Below are positions 6,501 through 13,911 of a stretch of 18,218 nt of DNA, piece after piece. The notes beneath the pieces were generated by a model. It did no database searches and was not told where the DNA came from. It saw nothing but the letters and a program-made list of their open reading frames with translations. A program made the position numbers and the translations under genes. Source of the stretch: JAKSSM01 sp045629065 (GTDB lineage Bacteria > Bacillota > Clostridia > Peptostreptococcales > Anaerovoracaceae); contig JAZQQK010000030.1 of NCBI GenBank assembly GCA_045629065.1, positions 1 through 18,218 on the forward strand, read 5' to 3'. Position 1 is the first letter of the stretch. The number at the start of each line of letters is the position of its first letter.

Positions 6501-7313
6501 TCAAATTTTATAGCCACCACCAACATCTAATATTTGGCCTGTGATTTCCTTGGCTCCATCAGAGGCTAGGAATAAAACTCCATTTGCCAAATCCTCAACT
6601 GTCTGTGGTCTTCTTAAAGCGCAGTTTTGTTCTGAAAAATATTGCACAAGTTCAGCTGCACTCTTTCCCTTCATAGCAGGTAATTTTTCTATCATAGCCG
6701 GTGCACATTTTTCATACATAGGTGTAAGAACATAGCCTGGGCAAACTGCATTTACATTTACATTATATTTCCCCATCTCCTTGGCTAGATTCATTGTTAA
6801 GTTAAGAACGCCTGCCTTGGATACCGCGTATGGAACATTCATAGGATTTGTGGAATGTCCAACTACTGAAGCAATATTAATGATCTTTCCTGACATTTGG
6901 TCAGTAAATATTGGGAATACCGAACGGCATGCATGAACAACTCCCAAAACGTTCACATTGTAGGTTCTAATAAAATCTTCTTCAATCAAGTCAGTGAACG
7001 GATCGCCGAAAACTTTTGCTGCAACACCAGCTCCATTAACTAGGATATCTAGCTTTCCAAAAGTCTCTAATGTCTTATTTACCAATTCATCTACAGATTC
7101 TTGATTAGTAACATCTACTTTTAGAAATATAGCTTTGCAACCCGCATCAACAAATTCTTTTGCAGTCTCATTGCCCATTTCTGCGTTCATATCAGCTATT
7201 ACAACATTTGCACCTGCAACTGCAAACCCTTTTGCAATTCCTTTGCCGATACCGCCTGAAGCCCCTGTAACGATTACAGTTTGGCCCGAAAAATCAAATT
7301 TGATACTTCCCAT
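6501..7313 (-). CDS. Short-chain dehydrogenase/reductase, first gene of the operon
   Basis: Classical SDR oxidoreductase of 270 residues. The Rossmann cofactor site is TGASGGIG (16-23). Asp41 at the end of strand 2 predicts NAD(H) rather than NADP(H). The usual NNAG is NGAG (93-96). The catalytic set is Asn121, Ser149, Tyr162 and Lys166. It has an extended substrate loop (about 195-230) and ends LDVGGGYKI. The start has GGAAGGA about 7 nt upstream and lies next to the divergent regulatory region. As the promoter-proximal gene it probably performs the first oxidation of the imported substrate, for example hydroxy acid to oxoacid, or diol to hydroxyketone. Sequence alone does not separate butanediol/acetoin reductase, polyol dehydrogenase and FabG-like activities. 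Confidence 0.9.
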   Translation of the reverse strand: MGSIKFDFSGQTVIVTGASGGIGKGIAKGFAVAGANVVIADMNAEMGNETAKEFVDAGCKAIFLKVDVTNQESVDELVNKTLETFGKLDILVNGAGVAAKVFGDPFTDLIEEDFIRTYNVNVLGVVHACRSVFPIFTDQMSGKIINIASVVGHSTNPMNVPYAVSKAGVLNLTMNLAKEMGKYNVNVNAVCPGYVLTPMYEKCAPAMIEKLPAMKGKSAAELVQYFSEQNCALRRPQTVEDLANGVLFLASDGAKEITGQILDVGGGYKI

Positions 7314-7642
7314 AACTGTCCTTCCTTACTGTGCTTAACTGCACCTAACTATCTTTACGAATCTATTAATAAACCGCCTTTAACATCGATTTTACCTTTA
7401 TCCATTTCAATTTTACTTTATTGATTTTTTTGCCGCAAAGTTTAAATCGCTGATTGTTATCATCTATTTGTGGTATTCTCATACTCCTTTTTTACATAAA
7501 TTGGCTTTGCTGTTGTTGTGTGTGCACTTTTGTGGTAATGTAAAGGTACTTTATATGATGTAATACTCACGAACTAAGGTTTATGCCATCTTAATTTTCT
7601 ATTTCTAATACCATCACATTTGTGATATATGAGGACATAAAT
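7314..7642. promoter_or_regulatory. Divergent regulatory region between the catabolic operon and luxR
   Basis: This AT-rich stretch of 329 bp has no gene. Toward luxR, TTGTGG (7530-7535) and TATGAT (7554-7559) with an 18-bp spacer make a plausible promoter. Toward the operon, TATTAA (minus strand, 7366-7371) is only a weak -10. Two near-identical direct repeats lie just upstream of it: ATTTTACCTTTAT at 7389-7401 and ATTTTACTTTAT at 7410-7421, 21 bp apart, on the same helix face. This arrangement would suit an activator such as the divergent LuxR protein at a promoter without a good -35. The pairing with LuxR is inference. Confidence 0.5.
7613..7626. promoter_or_regulatory. 14-bp palindrome just upstream of the luxR start
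   Basis: ATCACA-TT-TGTGAT is a perfect inverted repeat ending 16 nt before the luxR ATG and 4 nt before its GAGG ribosome site. It could be an operator for autoregulation or a small mRNA hairpin near the ribosome site. It is short and no second copy was seen, so chance cannot be excluded. Confidence 0.35.
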
Positions 7643-8722
7643 ATGATTAAATACACCGATGAAGTAGAACTATATAACTTTGTTAATTTCGTTAAAAAAT
7701 TGGAAGAGCATGCATTGTCGGCAGAGCATTTCTTCGATAACGCTTTTCTAACTCTACTAGATGATTGTTTTCACTTTCATAACTCAGCAATAACTGTGTA
7801 TGATAACTGTTTCCAATATGCTGGAAGCGTTTCTTATGGACCGCATTCGGAGTTTTTTATTAATGCCTACCAAAAGAAACACTTTTTTGAAAACGATTAT
7901 ATAGCCAAATATATAACATCCAATTTTTCTCACTTGACTATGCCAGAAAGAGTTTTTGTCATTACAGGAACTGAAATTTTGTCTGGTGATGATTTGGGTC
8001 AAAAGCAATATAGGGATTTCTTAACAGAAGCTGGTTTGAAGTACATAGCAGTGTTACCTGTTGATGCCAATTACCGTATTGCCATATACAAAGAAGAGAA
8101 CGAGGGCGATTTTTCAGAAGATGAATTAGACATCTTGAATTGCGTTTTACCTATCATTAGAAATCGTTACCTTAACTTCAAATCTGATCAGGTGAGAAGA
8201 CACGAATCTCATATAAAGTCAATGTTAATCAGCGAAATGAATATTGGCTACATTATTCTCGACAAAGACTACACAATTTTGGACTATAATTCAGAAGCCA
8301 TTCAGTATTTACATGACATCACAGGAATTTCACATATCAATAGTTCTGTTGCTACCATAATTGAAAAAATTAATTCATGTGATGATGTAATTCAAAAATG
8401 GCCTTATTCAATCTCAATATCAAACTATTCCGAGGCTGGTTTTTGCGGTATTCTTCGAAAGTTTTACTGCATAAAAATAAAGCCTACGACTTCGCGAGCA
8501 ACTCCACAATTCTTACCTTTCGACGTTTTAAGCGAGCGAGAAATAGAAGTTTTGGATAGTTTTGCCAAAGGAATGGAATATAAAGACATAGCAAAGACTC
8601 TATATATTAGTGAATGCACTATAAGAACTCACTTAAGAAATGTTTATCAAAAATTAGGTATAGATAATCAAAGAAAATTAATCTTTGAATATTTACAATA
8701 TATTGCGTTCAAGCAAAAGTAA
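7643..8722 (+). CDS. LuxR-family transcriptional regulator with non-standard sensory N-terminus
   Basis: DNA-binding regulator of 359 residues. The C-terminal LuxR/GerE helix-turn-helix (about 293-350) is clear: LSEREIEVLDSFAKGM, DIAKTLYISECTIRTHLRNV, YQKLGI. The first 190 residues look like a GAF-type or autoinducer-type alpha/beta domain, and 195-285 resembles a PAS fold (NIGYIILDKDYTILDYNSEA). No receiver domain, Walker motif or membrane span was seen. The ATG at 7643 is preferred over an upstream GTG because GAGGA lies 7 nt before it. The gene is divergent from the catabolic operon and followed 23 nt later by a dehydrogenase with its own AGGAGG site, so the two are probably co-transcribed. 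The likely role is sensing the substrate or an intermediate and activating the operon. The N-terminal assignment is tentative. Confidence 0.88.
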   Translation: MIKYTDEVELYNFVNFVKKLEEHALSAEHFFDNAFLTLLDDCFHFHNSAITVYDNCFQYAGSVSYGPHSEFFINAYQKKHFFENDYIAKYITSNFSHLTMPERVFVITGTEILSGDDLGQKQYRDFLTEAGLKYIAVLPVDANYRIAIYKEENEGDFSEDELDILNCVLPIIRNRYLNFKSDQVRRHESHIKSMLISEMNIGYIILDKDYTILDYNSEAIQYLHDITGISHINSSVATIIEKINSCDDVIQKWPYSISISNYSEAGFCGILRKFYCIKIKPTTSRATPQFLPFDVLSEREIEVLDSFAKGMEYKDIAKTLYISECTIRTHLRNVYQKLGIDNQRKLIFEYLQYIAFKQK

Positions 8723-8745
8723 AACCAGGAGGATAGGTACATAAT

Positions 8746-9498
8746 ATGGAATTAGGTATTAAAGGAAAAGTTGTTCTCGTTACTGGATCTGCTCAAGGCA
8801 TTGGTAAATCCATTGCTTTAGCCTTTGCAAAGGAAGGTTGCAAAGTTGTAATCAGTGATGTTAATGAGGAAAAAGGTCTCGCAACAAGAGATGAAGCTAG
8901 AGCTCTCGGTGCGGAATCAATATTTGTAAAGTCAGATATTTCTAATGATGAAAGTGTTAAGTTACTCTTTGACACAATTAAGCAAGAACTTGGTACAGTT
9001 GATATCTTGATTAACAATGCTGGTATAGATCCTGCAGGCCATCAATTCTATGACATCCCACATGATGAATATAGCAAAGTGTTAGACATTAATTTAACAG
9101 GTTCATATCTTTGCGTAAAAGAAGCTTATGAACATATGAAAGGTAAAGGCTGGGGTAGAATTGTTAACCTCGCATCATCATCCGGTCTTTATGGCGCGAA
9201 TGTTGCTGGTGTTCACTATGCAGCATCTAAGGGTGGCGTAATCGCTATGACTAAGACATTAGGTAAGCGTATGGGCGCTGAAGGAATCACAGTTAACTGC
9301 GTCGCTCCAGGAAGAATTCGTACACCAATGACTGCAAAGACACCTCCAGAAGTTGAAGAAAAGATCAAACAGTCAATTCCACTTAGAAGAATGGGAGAAC
9401 CAGAAGAAGTTGCTTCTGTTATCGTTTTCCTTGCTTCTGATGCCGCAAGCTATTTAACTTGCTACTGCCTAGAAATCGGCGGTGGCTGGGTTTACTAA
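8746..9498 (+). CDS. Short-chain dehydrogenase/reductase (FabG-like)
   Basis: Second SDR, 250 residues, the standard length. Cofactor motif TGSAQGIG (13-20); Asp38 after strand 2 indicates NAD(H). NNAG at 90-93; catalytic Asn116, Ser145, Tyr158 and Lys162; then NCVAPGRIRTPM, and PLRRMGEPEEVA typical of 3-oxoacyl reductase-like enzymes. The C-terminus is unusual: SYLTCYCLEIGGGWVY in place of the common ITGQxxxVDGG. It sits directly behind the LuxR gene with AGGAGG 10 nt or so upstream and ends at a strong terminator. It may handle the opposite stereoisomer, or a later hydroxyl step, of the same substrate as the SDR at 6501-7313. That is inference. Confidence 0.9.
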   Translation: MELGIKGKVVLVTGSAQGIGKSIALAFAKEGCKVVISDVNEEKGLATRDEARALGAESIFVKSDISNDESVKLLFDTIKQELGTVDILINNAGIDPAGHQFYDIPHDEYSKVLDINLTGSYLCVKEAYEHMKGKGWGRIVNLASSSGLYGANVAGVHYAASKGGVIAMTKTLGKRMGAEGITVNCVAPGRIRTPMTAKTPPEVEEKIKQSIPLRRMGEPEEVASVIVFLASDAASYLTCYCLEIGGGWVY

Positions 9499-9511
9499 AG
9501 AATTGCATAAT

Positions 9512-9543
9512 AAAAGAACCATTGCAGCAGCAATGGTTCTTTT
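9512..9543 (+). terminator. Intrinsic terminator after luxR-SDR
   Basis: A 14-bp perfect stem (9512-9525 with 9530-9543) closes a 4-nt AGCA loop. The descending arm ends CTTTTG. It begins 14 nt past the SDR stop. Being AAAAG/CTTTT at the base, it can work on either strand. Confidence 0.85.
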
Positions 9544-9573
9544 GTAAAAGCTATACTTATTTAAGGAGTTCTT

Positions 9574-10155
9574 ATGAAAATTGTTTGTTTAGGTGACAGC
9601 GTAATTAATGGATATGGTGTTCTAAAGAGTAAATGTTGGGTTTCTCAGCTTAGAACTCTTTTGAATGCAGAGGTAATTAATAAGGGTATTAATGGAGATA
9701 CAACATCAGGTATTCTTGCGAGATTTTATCATGACGTTGTTCCAGAAAAACCTGATTTAGTACTAATTGATGGTGGTTGGAACGATTTTGTTACCGGCGC
9801 TGATGTGGGTGTAGTGCAATCTAACACTATGGCACTAGTACATCAAGCATTTCAGAATGGAATAATTCCTGTTATTGTCGCAGTTCAATTACCTAATCGA
9901 GATGCTTTTGAAAAGCAATGGCCAAAGTTTATTGACGTTGATGAGTCTATTCGTAAATACCGCGAATACCATGATTGGCTTCTCCCATTTTGTGAGGGCT
10001 TCTGTATTAAACTAATAGACGGATTTGAACTAATGGATAATGATGATTTTCGCACTAACTGTCTCCTCGATGGTATACATATGAATCAGTTAGGCCATGA
10101 CAAAATGGCAGATTTTGTTGCACATTCACTAATTACGCAGGGACTAGTTAAATAG
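9574..10155 (+). CDS. SGNH/GDSL-family hydrolase
   Basis: Serine esterase/lipase-type enzyme of 193 residues. Block I is CLGDSVINGYG, with the nucleophile Ser in GDS at residues 7-9. Block II is NKGINGDTT (oxyanion Gly), block III GGWNDF (Gly-x-Asn-Asp) and block V LLDGIHMNQLG (Asp and His of the triad). No signal peptide, so it is cytoplasmic. It resembles the TesA/arylesterase group, which act on acyl-CoA, short esters or acetylated sugars. AAGGAG lies 6-7 nt before the ATG. Only 30 nt separate the gene from the terminator upstream and no clean promoter fits there, so expression may come from read-through. It may release an acyl group in the neighbouring pathway, but the link is only positional. 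Confidence 0.88.
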   Translation: MKIVCLGDSVINGYGVLKSKCWVSQLRTLLNAEVINKGINGDTTSGILARFYHDVVPEKPDLVLIDGGWNDFVTGADVGVVQSNTMALVHQAFQNGIIPVIVAVQLPNRDAFEKQWPKFIDVDESIRKYREYHDWLLPFCEGFCIKLIDGFELMDNDDFRTNCLLDGIHMNQLGHDKMADFVAHSLITQGLVK

Positions 10156-10179
10156 TACCCTGCAACTTACTTTCTCATA

Positions 10180-10213
10180 TGGCGGATTGATTGATTATTC
10201 AACTGATCCGCCA
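10180..10213 (+). other. GC-rich hairpin before the hexapeptide-protein gene
   Basis: TGGCGGAT (10180-10187) pairs perfectly with ATCCGCCA (10206-10213) around an 18-nt loop, 25 nt past the GDSL stop and 17 nt before the next ATG. There is no T-run, so it is a poor terminator. It may instead affect translation of the next gene, which lacks a normal ribosome site. Confidence 0.5.
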
Positions 10214-10230
10214 CCTTTATACAAATTGAT

Positions 10231-10743
10231 ATGAAAAAAGAAAAGAATAAAAACCACTATGAACTTATGGTCACTGATGACAATGTGATAATTTTTCCAG
10301 GTGCTAAAGTCCTTGGAAATGTGAGCTTCGGTAAAGGATGCTCTGTTTGGTACAATGCTGTTATGCGCGGAGATAAGGAAATTATAGTTGGAGATAACTG
10401 CAATATCCAAGATTGTTGTATTTTCCACTCTGATAGTCATATTACTACGCTCGGCAACAATGTTACAGTAGGACATGGTGCCATAGTACATGGTGCTACC
10501 ATAGGGGATAATGTCTTGGTTGGCATGGGTTCCATCGTATTAGACGGTGCTACTATAGGCAATAACTGCTTCATAGCTGCAGGATCTTTAGTCACTGGAA
10601 AGACCAAAGCACCAGATGGATCATTCCTTATGGGAAGTCCCGCCAAAATAGTTCGATCAGTTTCTAAGACCGATGTTCAGCAAATTGAAAACAGCTGGCA
10701 AACATATAAAAAAGAGTCAGAAGAATATAAAAACAATCTTTAA
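10231..10743 (+). CDS. Gamma-carbonic-anhydrase-like hexapeptide-repeat protein (YrdA/PaaY family)
   Basis: Left-handed beta-helix protein of 170 residues built from hexapeptide repeats (about residues 20-135). It has FGKGCSVWYNAVMRGD, then the three zinc-ligand histidines of the family: one in CCIFHSD and two in VGHGAIVHG. The C-terminal helix starts near FLMGSPAKIVR. Relatives are gamma-carbonic anhydrases, and PaaY is a thioesterase that removes stray CoA adducts, so the biochemical activity is open. The start is uncertain: neither the ATG at 10231 nor the in-frame ATG at 10267 has a Shine-Dalgarno site. The latter gives a more family-like N-terminus (MVTDDNVIIFPGA). It probably follows the GDSL gene in one transcript. 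Confidence 0.85.
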   Translation: MKKEKNKNHYELMVTDDNVIIFPGAKVLGNVSFGKGCSVWYNAVMRGDKEIIVGDNCNIQDCCIFHSDSHITTLGNNVTVGHGAIVHGATIGDNVLVGMGSIVLDGATIGNNCFIAAGSLVTGKTKAPDGSFLMGSPAKIVRSVSKTDVQQIENSWQTYKKESEEYKNNL

Positions 10744-10754
10744 TAGTTTTCACC

Positions 10755-10794
10755 AAAATAAATGGGCCCACACGAATGTGGGTCCATTTATTTT
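10755..10794. terminator. Bidirectional terminator between hexapeptide gene and etfA
   Basis: An 18-bp stem with one G-T mismatch (10755-10772 with 10777-10794) has a 4-nt loop, with AAAATAAAT on one side and ATTTATTTT on the other. It lies between two convergent genes and has a T-rich tail in both directions. Confidence 0.9.
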
Positions 10795-10810
10795 AGTAAT
10801 CGTATTAGAA

Positions 10811-11911
10811 TTAAAGTTGCATTTTCTTTTCATTATACTCACGAATTGCCTTTGTGAGCTTTGGTACAATTTTGTGAAGGTCACCTTGGATACCGAGATC
10901 AGCAAGCTGCATCATTGGACATTTTTCGTCTTTATTGATTGCAATGATGAAGTCTGATGATTCCATACCTGCTTGGTGCTGAATTGCACCCGAAATACCG
11001 CAAGCAATATAAAGATTTGGATGAACAGTTTTACCTGTTTGTCCAACTTGGCGAGATTTTTCAATCCAACCATTATCTACGCCGATACGAGAGGAAGAAA
11101 CTTCTCCGCCGAGTTCTTTTGCAAGGGCACGAAGTGTATCGAATCCTTCTGGACCACCAACACCACGACCACCAGATACAAGAATCTTTGCATCAGTAAT
11201 ATCTACTTCTTTTTTATCTGGATGTACAACCTTTAAGATTTCAACGTTTCTATCTTCTTTATCAAACTTGATATCAACTATCTCTACTTCACCCTTAGCA
11301 TTTACATCCTTTTCAGGCATTGCCATAACGCCAGGACGAACTGTTGCCATTTGTGGAACATACTTAGGGCAAACGATAGTAGCCATGATGTTTCCACCGA
11401 AGGCTGGACGAGTCATCTTTAAAAGGCTAGGATCAATCTTCTCACGCATTTCATCAGTATCTAAAGCATCGATTTTATCTGCAGGTAAAGTTGTTGCCTT
11501 GCGTAAGTATTCCTGATACTTTGGTACCGCAATATCAAGTCTTGTGCAGTCTGCAGTAAGTCCTGTATGTACACGACCAGCAACACGTGGTGCTACATCA
11601 CGACCGATTGAAGAAGCGCCAAATAAAACAATATTAGGGTTATACTTCATTATTACTTCGTAAACAGCCTTTGCGTAAGGTTCTGTAGTATAAGGATCGA
11701 GCATAGGATCATCAACTACGAGTACTTTTGAAGCACCATATTGAATTAACATATTAGCTTGATCTTTAATATTATGACCAAGTAATACGGCTACAGTTTT
11801 TTCGCCAGAATCTTTGCAGAGTCGGTTTGCTTCGCCGATAAGTTCAATACTTACCTTTTGAACAACACCATCACGCTGTTCGACGATTACAAAAATATCT
11901 TTGTTAGCCAT
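10811..11911 (-). CDS. etfA: Electron transfer flavoprotein alpha subunit
   Basis: FAD-carrying subunit of ETF, 366 residues. The N-terminal domain has VAGRVHTGLTADCTRL. A segment of about 30 residues at 130-165 precedes RPAFGGNIMATIVCPKYVPQMATVRPGVM, as in clostridial Bcd-type EtfA. The C-terminal FAD domain shows SGGRGVGG (246-253), SSSRIGVDNGWIEKSRQVGQTGK (from 272) and YIACGISGAIQH (301-312). The QVGQTGKTV motif and the pairing with an acyl-CoA dehydrogenase suggest the bifurcating or Bcd-associated group, although no ferredoxin domain is present. It follows etfB by 14 nt with AAGGAGGAG as ribosome site. It passes electrons between NADH, or a further acceptor, and the acyl-CoA dehydrogenase. 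Confidence 0.96.
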   Translation of the reverse strand: MANKDIFVIVEQRDGVVQKVSIELIGEANRLCKDSGEKTVAVLLGHNIKDQANMLIQYGASKVLVVDDPMLDPYTTEPYAKAVYEVIMKYNPNIVLFGASSIGRDVAPRVAGRVHTGLTADCTRLDIAVPKYQEYLRKATTLPADKIDALDTDEMREKIDPSLLKMTRPAFGGNIMATIVCPKYVPQMATVRPGVMAMPEKDVNAKGEVEIVDIKFDKEDRNVEILKVVHPDKKEVDITDAKILVSGGRGVGGPEGFDTLRALAKELGGEVSSSRIGVDNGWIEKSRQVGQTGKTVHPNLYIACGISGAIQHQAGMESSDFIIAINKDEKCPMMQLADLGIQGDLHKIVPKLTKAIREYNEKKMQL

Positions 11912-11925
11912 CTCTATTCTCCTCC

Positions 11926-12714
11926 TTATAGAATGTGAAGTTCAATCAATTTTTCCATGATAGCTTCAACTGCCTGGTCTTCTGAAAGTCCAGTCATTAC
12001 GTGTCCAGCCTGGCGTTGCATTTTACCGAATGACTGGAATACATTAGTTGGAGATCCTTTAAGGCCAATAAAATCTGGATTAAGATCATTAGCTAAATCT
12101 TGGAAACTTAGAACTTTTACTTCTTTTGCGTAAGCCTCAGTAATGCCCTTAACAGACATATAACGTGGCTCTGAAAGCTCAGAAAGAGCAGTTAACAAGC
12201 AAGGCATCTTAACCTTGAGCACGTGAGTTTGATCTTCAAATTGTCTGTTAACAATTACACTATCTCCCTCAACCTCAAGTTTTTCAACATAAGATACCTG
12301 TGGAATATTAAGTTGTTCTGCAATCTGTGGACCAACCTGTGCAGTATCACCATCGATTGCCTGGCGGCCTGTAATAACAAGGTCGAAACCAATTTTCTTA
12401 AGAGCAGTTGCAATAATTGTTGCAGTTGCATATGTATCAGAACCACCAAATTCACGTGCAGAAAGAAGATATGCTTCATCTGCACCCATTGCAAGTGCTT
12501 CGCGAAGAGCGAAATCAGCTTGAGGAGGACCCATACAAACTACTGTAACAGTAGCACCTGTTTGTTCCTTGAGTTGGATTGCTGTTTCGAGACCTGCACG
12601 GTCATCGTGGTTGATAATGCTTGGCACACCATCACGAATTAAAGTATTAGTCTTTGGATCCAACTTTACTTCAGCAGTATCAGGAACCTGTTTAATGCAA
12701 ACTAAAATTTTCAT
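11926..12714 (-). CDS. etfB: Electron transfer flavoprotein beta subunit
   Basis: Beta subunit of ETF, 262 residues, which binds AMP or, in bifurcating enzymes, a second FAD. It begins MKILVCIKQVPDT and contains VVCMGPPQADFALREALAMGAD, then the signature VITGRQAIDGDTAQVGPQ followed by AEQLNIPQVSYV, and PCLLTALSELSEPRYMSVKG. SIINHDDRAGLETA replaces the common NPxDxxAxE stretch, keeping the acidic pair. The gene is between the acyl-CoA dehydrogenase (gap 13 nt) and etfA (gap 14 nt), the usual clostridial order bcd-etfB-etfA. The flavin content, and so whether electron bifurcation occurs, cannot be settled from the sequence. Confidence 0.96.
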   Translation of the reverse strand: MKILVCIKQVPDTAEVKLDPKTNTLIRDGVPSIINHDDRAGLETAIQLKEQTGATVTVVCMGPPQADFALREALAMGADEAYLLSAREFGGSDTYATATIIATALKKIGFDLVITGRQAIDGDTAQVGPQIAEQLNIPQVSYVEKLEVEGDSVIVNRQFEDQTHVLKVKMPCLLTALSELSEPRYMSVKGITEAYAKEVKVLSFQDLANDLNPDFIGLKGSPTNVFQSFGKMQRQAGHVMTGLSEDQAVEAIMEKLIELHIL

Positions 12715-12727
12715 TATCTGTTCCCTC

Positions 12728-13879
12728 CTATTTCAATTTCATTGAACCGGAAATAACCATCTTCATTACTTCGCTAGTTCCTTCATAGATTTCAGTAATC
12801 TTAGCATCTCGATACATACGTTCTACAGGATATTCACGGCAATAGCCATAACCACCCATGAGTTGAACAGCTTCACGAGTTACCTCTATAGCAACGTCAG
12901 ATGCAAAGAGTTTGGCTTGTGCTGCAAGCACTGAAAATGCTTCATGATCATCTTCAGCCTTAGCTGCTCTCCAAGTTAAAAGGCGAGCTGCATCAATCTT
13001 AGTTTGCAGTTCAGCAAGCTTGAATTGTGTATTCTGGAAAGCTGTTATAGGCTTACCGAATTGTTTACGTGCTTTGCAATATTTAATTGCTTCTTCTAAA
13101 GCGCCTTGTGCAATACCTACAGCCTGAGCTGCAATACCAATACGACCACTGTCTAATGATTGCATCGCAATTTTGAATCCGCCACCAATCTTGCCAAGGA
13201 TACGATCTGCTGGAACTCTAACATTATCATATGTTACGATACAGTTAGAAGCAGCACGGATACCCATACGTTCAATGTTTGCAGAAACTGTGATTCCTGG
13301 CATTTCCTTTAAATCTACAAGGAAACAAGTCATACCCTTTGATGCAGGCACGCTACGATCAGTAAGAGCGAAAAGTGTACAAGTATCTGCAAAACCTGCA
13401 TTTGTTGTGAACATCTTGGAACCATTGATTGTCCAAGAACCATCCTCGTTTTGAGTTGCAGTTGTTTGAGCGCCTGCTACATCAGAGCCTGCGCCAGGTT
13501 CTGTTAAACCAAAGCAACCAATCTTATGGCCATCAATAAGCGGACGTAAGAACTTTTCTTTCTGTTCGTCAGTACCATTGTGATAAATTGCTTGGCAGCA
13601 AAGTGATGTATGAACTGACATTGTAATTCCAGTTGATGCATCAATCTTAGAAACTTCTTCCATACCAATCGCATAACCTAGGTTGTCTGAACCACCACCG
13701 CCTAGTTCTCTTGGGAATGGAATGCCGAAAAAGCCGTACTTTTGCAATTTTGCAAGCAAGTCCATATCATAGGCTTCGTTTTCGTCCATGTCCTTCGCAA
13801 TCGGCTTAATCTCGTTCTCTGCGAAATTGTGGAAAAGCTGACGCTGGAGTTCATGGCATTTGTCTAATTTAAAATCCAT
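12728..13879 (-). CDS. Short-chain acyl-CoA dehydrogenase (Bcd-like)
   Basis: FAD-dependent acyl-CoA dehydrogenase, 383 residues, the length of butyryl-CoA dehydrogenases. The motif GCFGLTEPGAGSDVAG (121-136) and the C-terminal IYEGTSEVMKM are present, with catalytic Glu366. GGYGYCREYPVERMYRDAK precedes it. The start at 13879 has AGGAGGAAC 5-6 nt upstream; an earlier in-frame ATG has no such site and adds 13 non-family residues. With EtfBA it would reduce an enoyl-CoA (crotonyl-CoA-like) using NADH, or oxidise an acyl-CoA. The usual crotonase, 3-hydroxybutyryl-CoA dehydrogenase and thiolase genes are absent here. Chain length and branching preference are not visible in the sequence. Confidence 0.95.
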   Translation of the reverse strand: MDFKLDKCHELQRQLFHNFAENEIKPIAKDMDENEAYDMDLLAKLQKYGFFGIPFPRELGGGGSDNLGYAIGMEEVSKIDASTGITMSVHTSLCCQAIYHNGTDEQKEKFLRPLIDGHKIGCFGLTEPGAGSDVAGAQTTATQNEDGSWTINGSKMFTTNAGFADTCTLFALTDRSVPASKGMTCFLVDLKEMPGITVSANIERMGIRAASNCIVTYDNVRVPADRILGKIGGGFKIAMQSLDSGRIGIAAQAVGIAQGALEEAIKYCKARKQFGKPITAFQNTQFKLAELQTKIDAARLLTWRAAKAEDDHEAFSVLAAQAKLFASDVAIEVTREAVQLMGGYGYCREYPVERMYRDAKITEIYEGTSEVMKMVISGSMKLK

Positions 13880-13911
13880 TGTGTTCCTCCTAATATAGAG
13901 ACGAATATGGT

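Noticed and set aside
6445..6504. N-terminal extension of the lipoyl protein (95-residue form)
   Set aside because: It needs a TTG start overlapping the SDR stop, is low-complexity and carries direct repeats; the ATG at 6444 has a strong ribosome site.
10673..10957. Plus-strand open frame running from the hexapeptide gene through the terminator
   Set aside because: It overlaps two real genes and a bidirectional terminator and has no ribosome site.
12223..12642. Plus-strand open frame of 139 codons, Cys- and Asn-rich
   Set aside because: It lies wholly within etfB on the opposite strand; its composition is that of reverse-complemented coding sequence.
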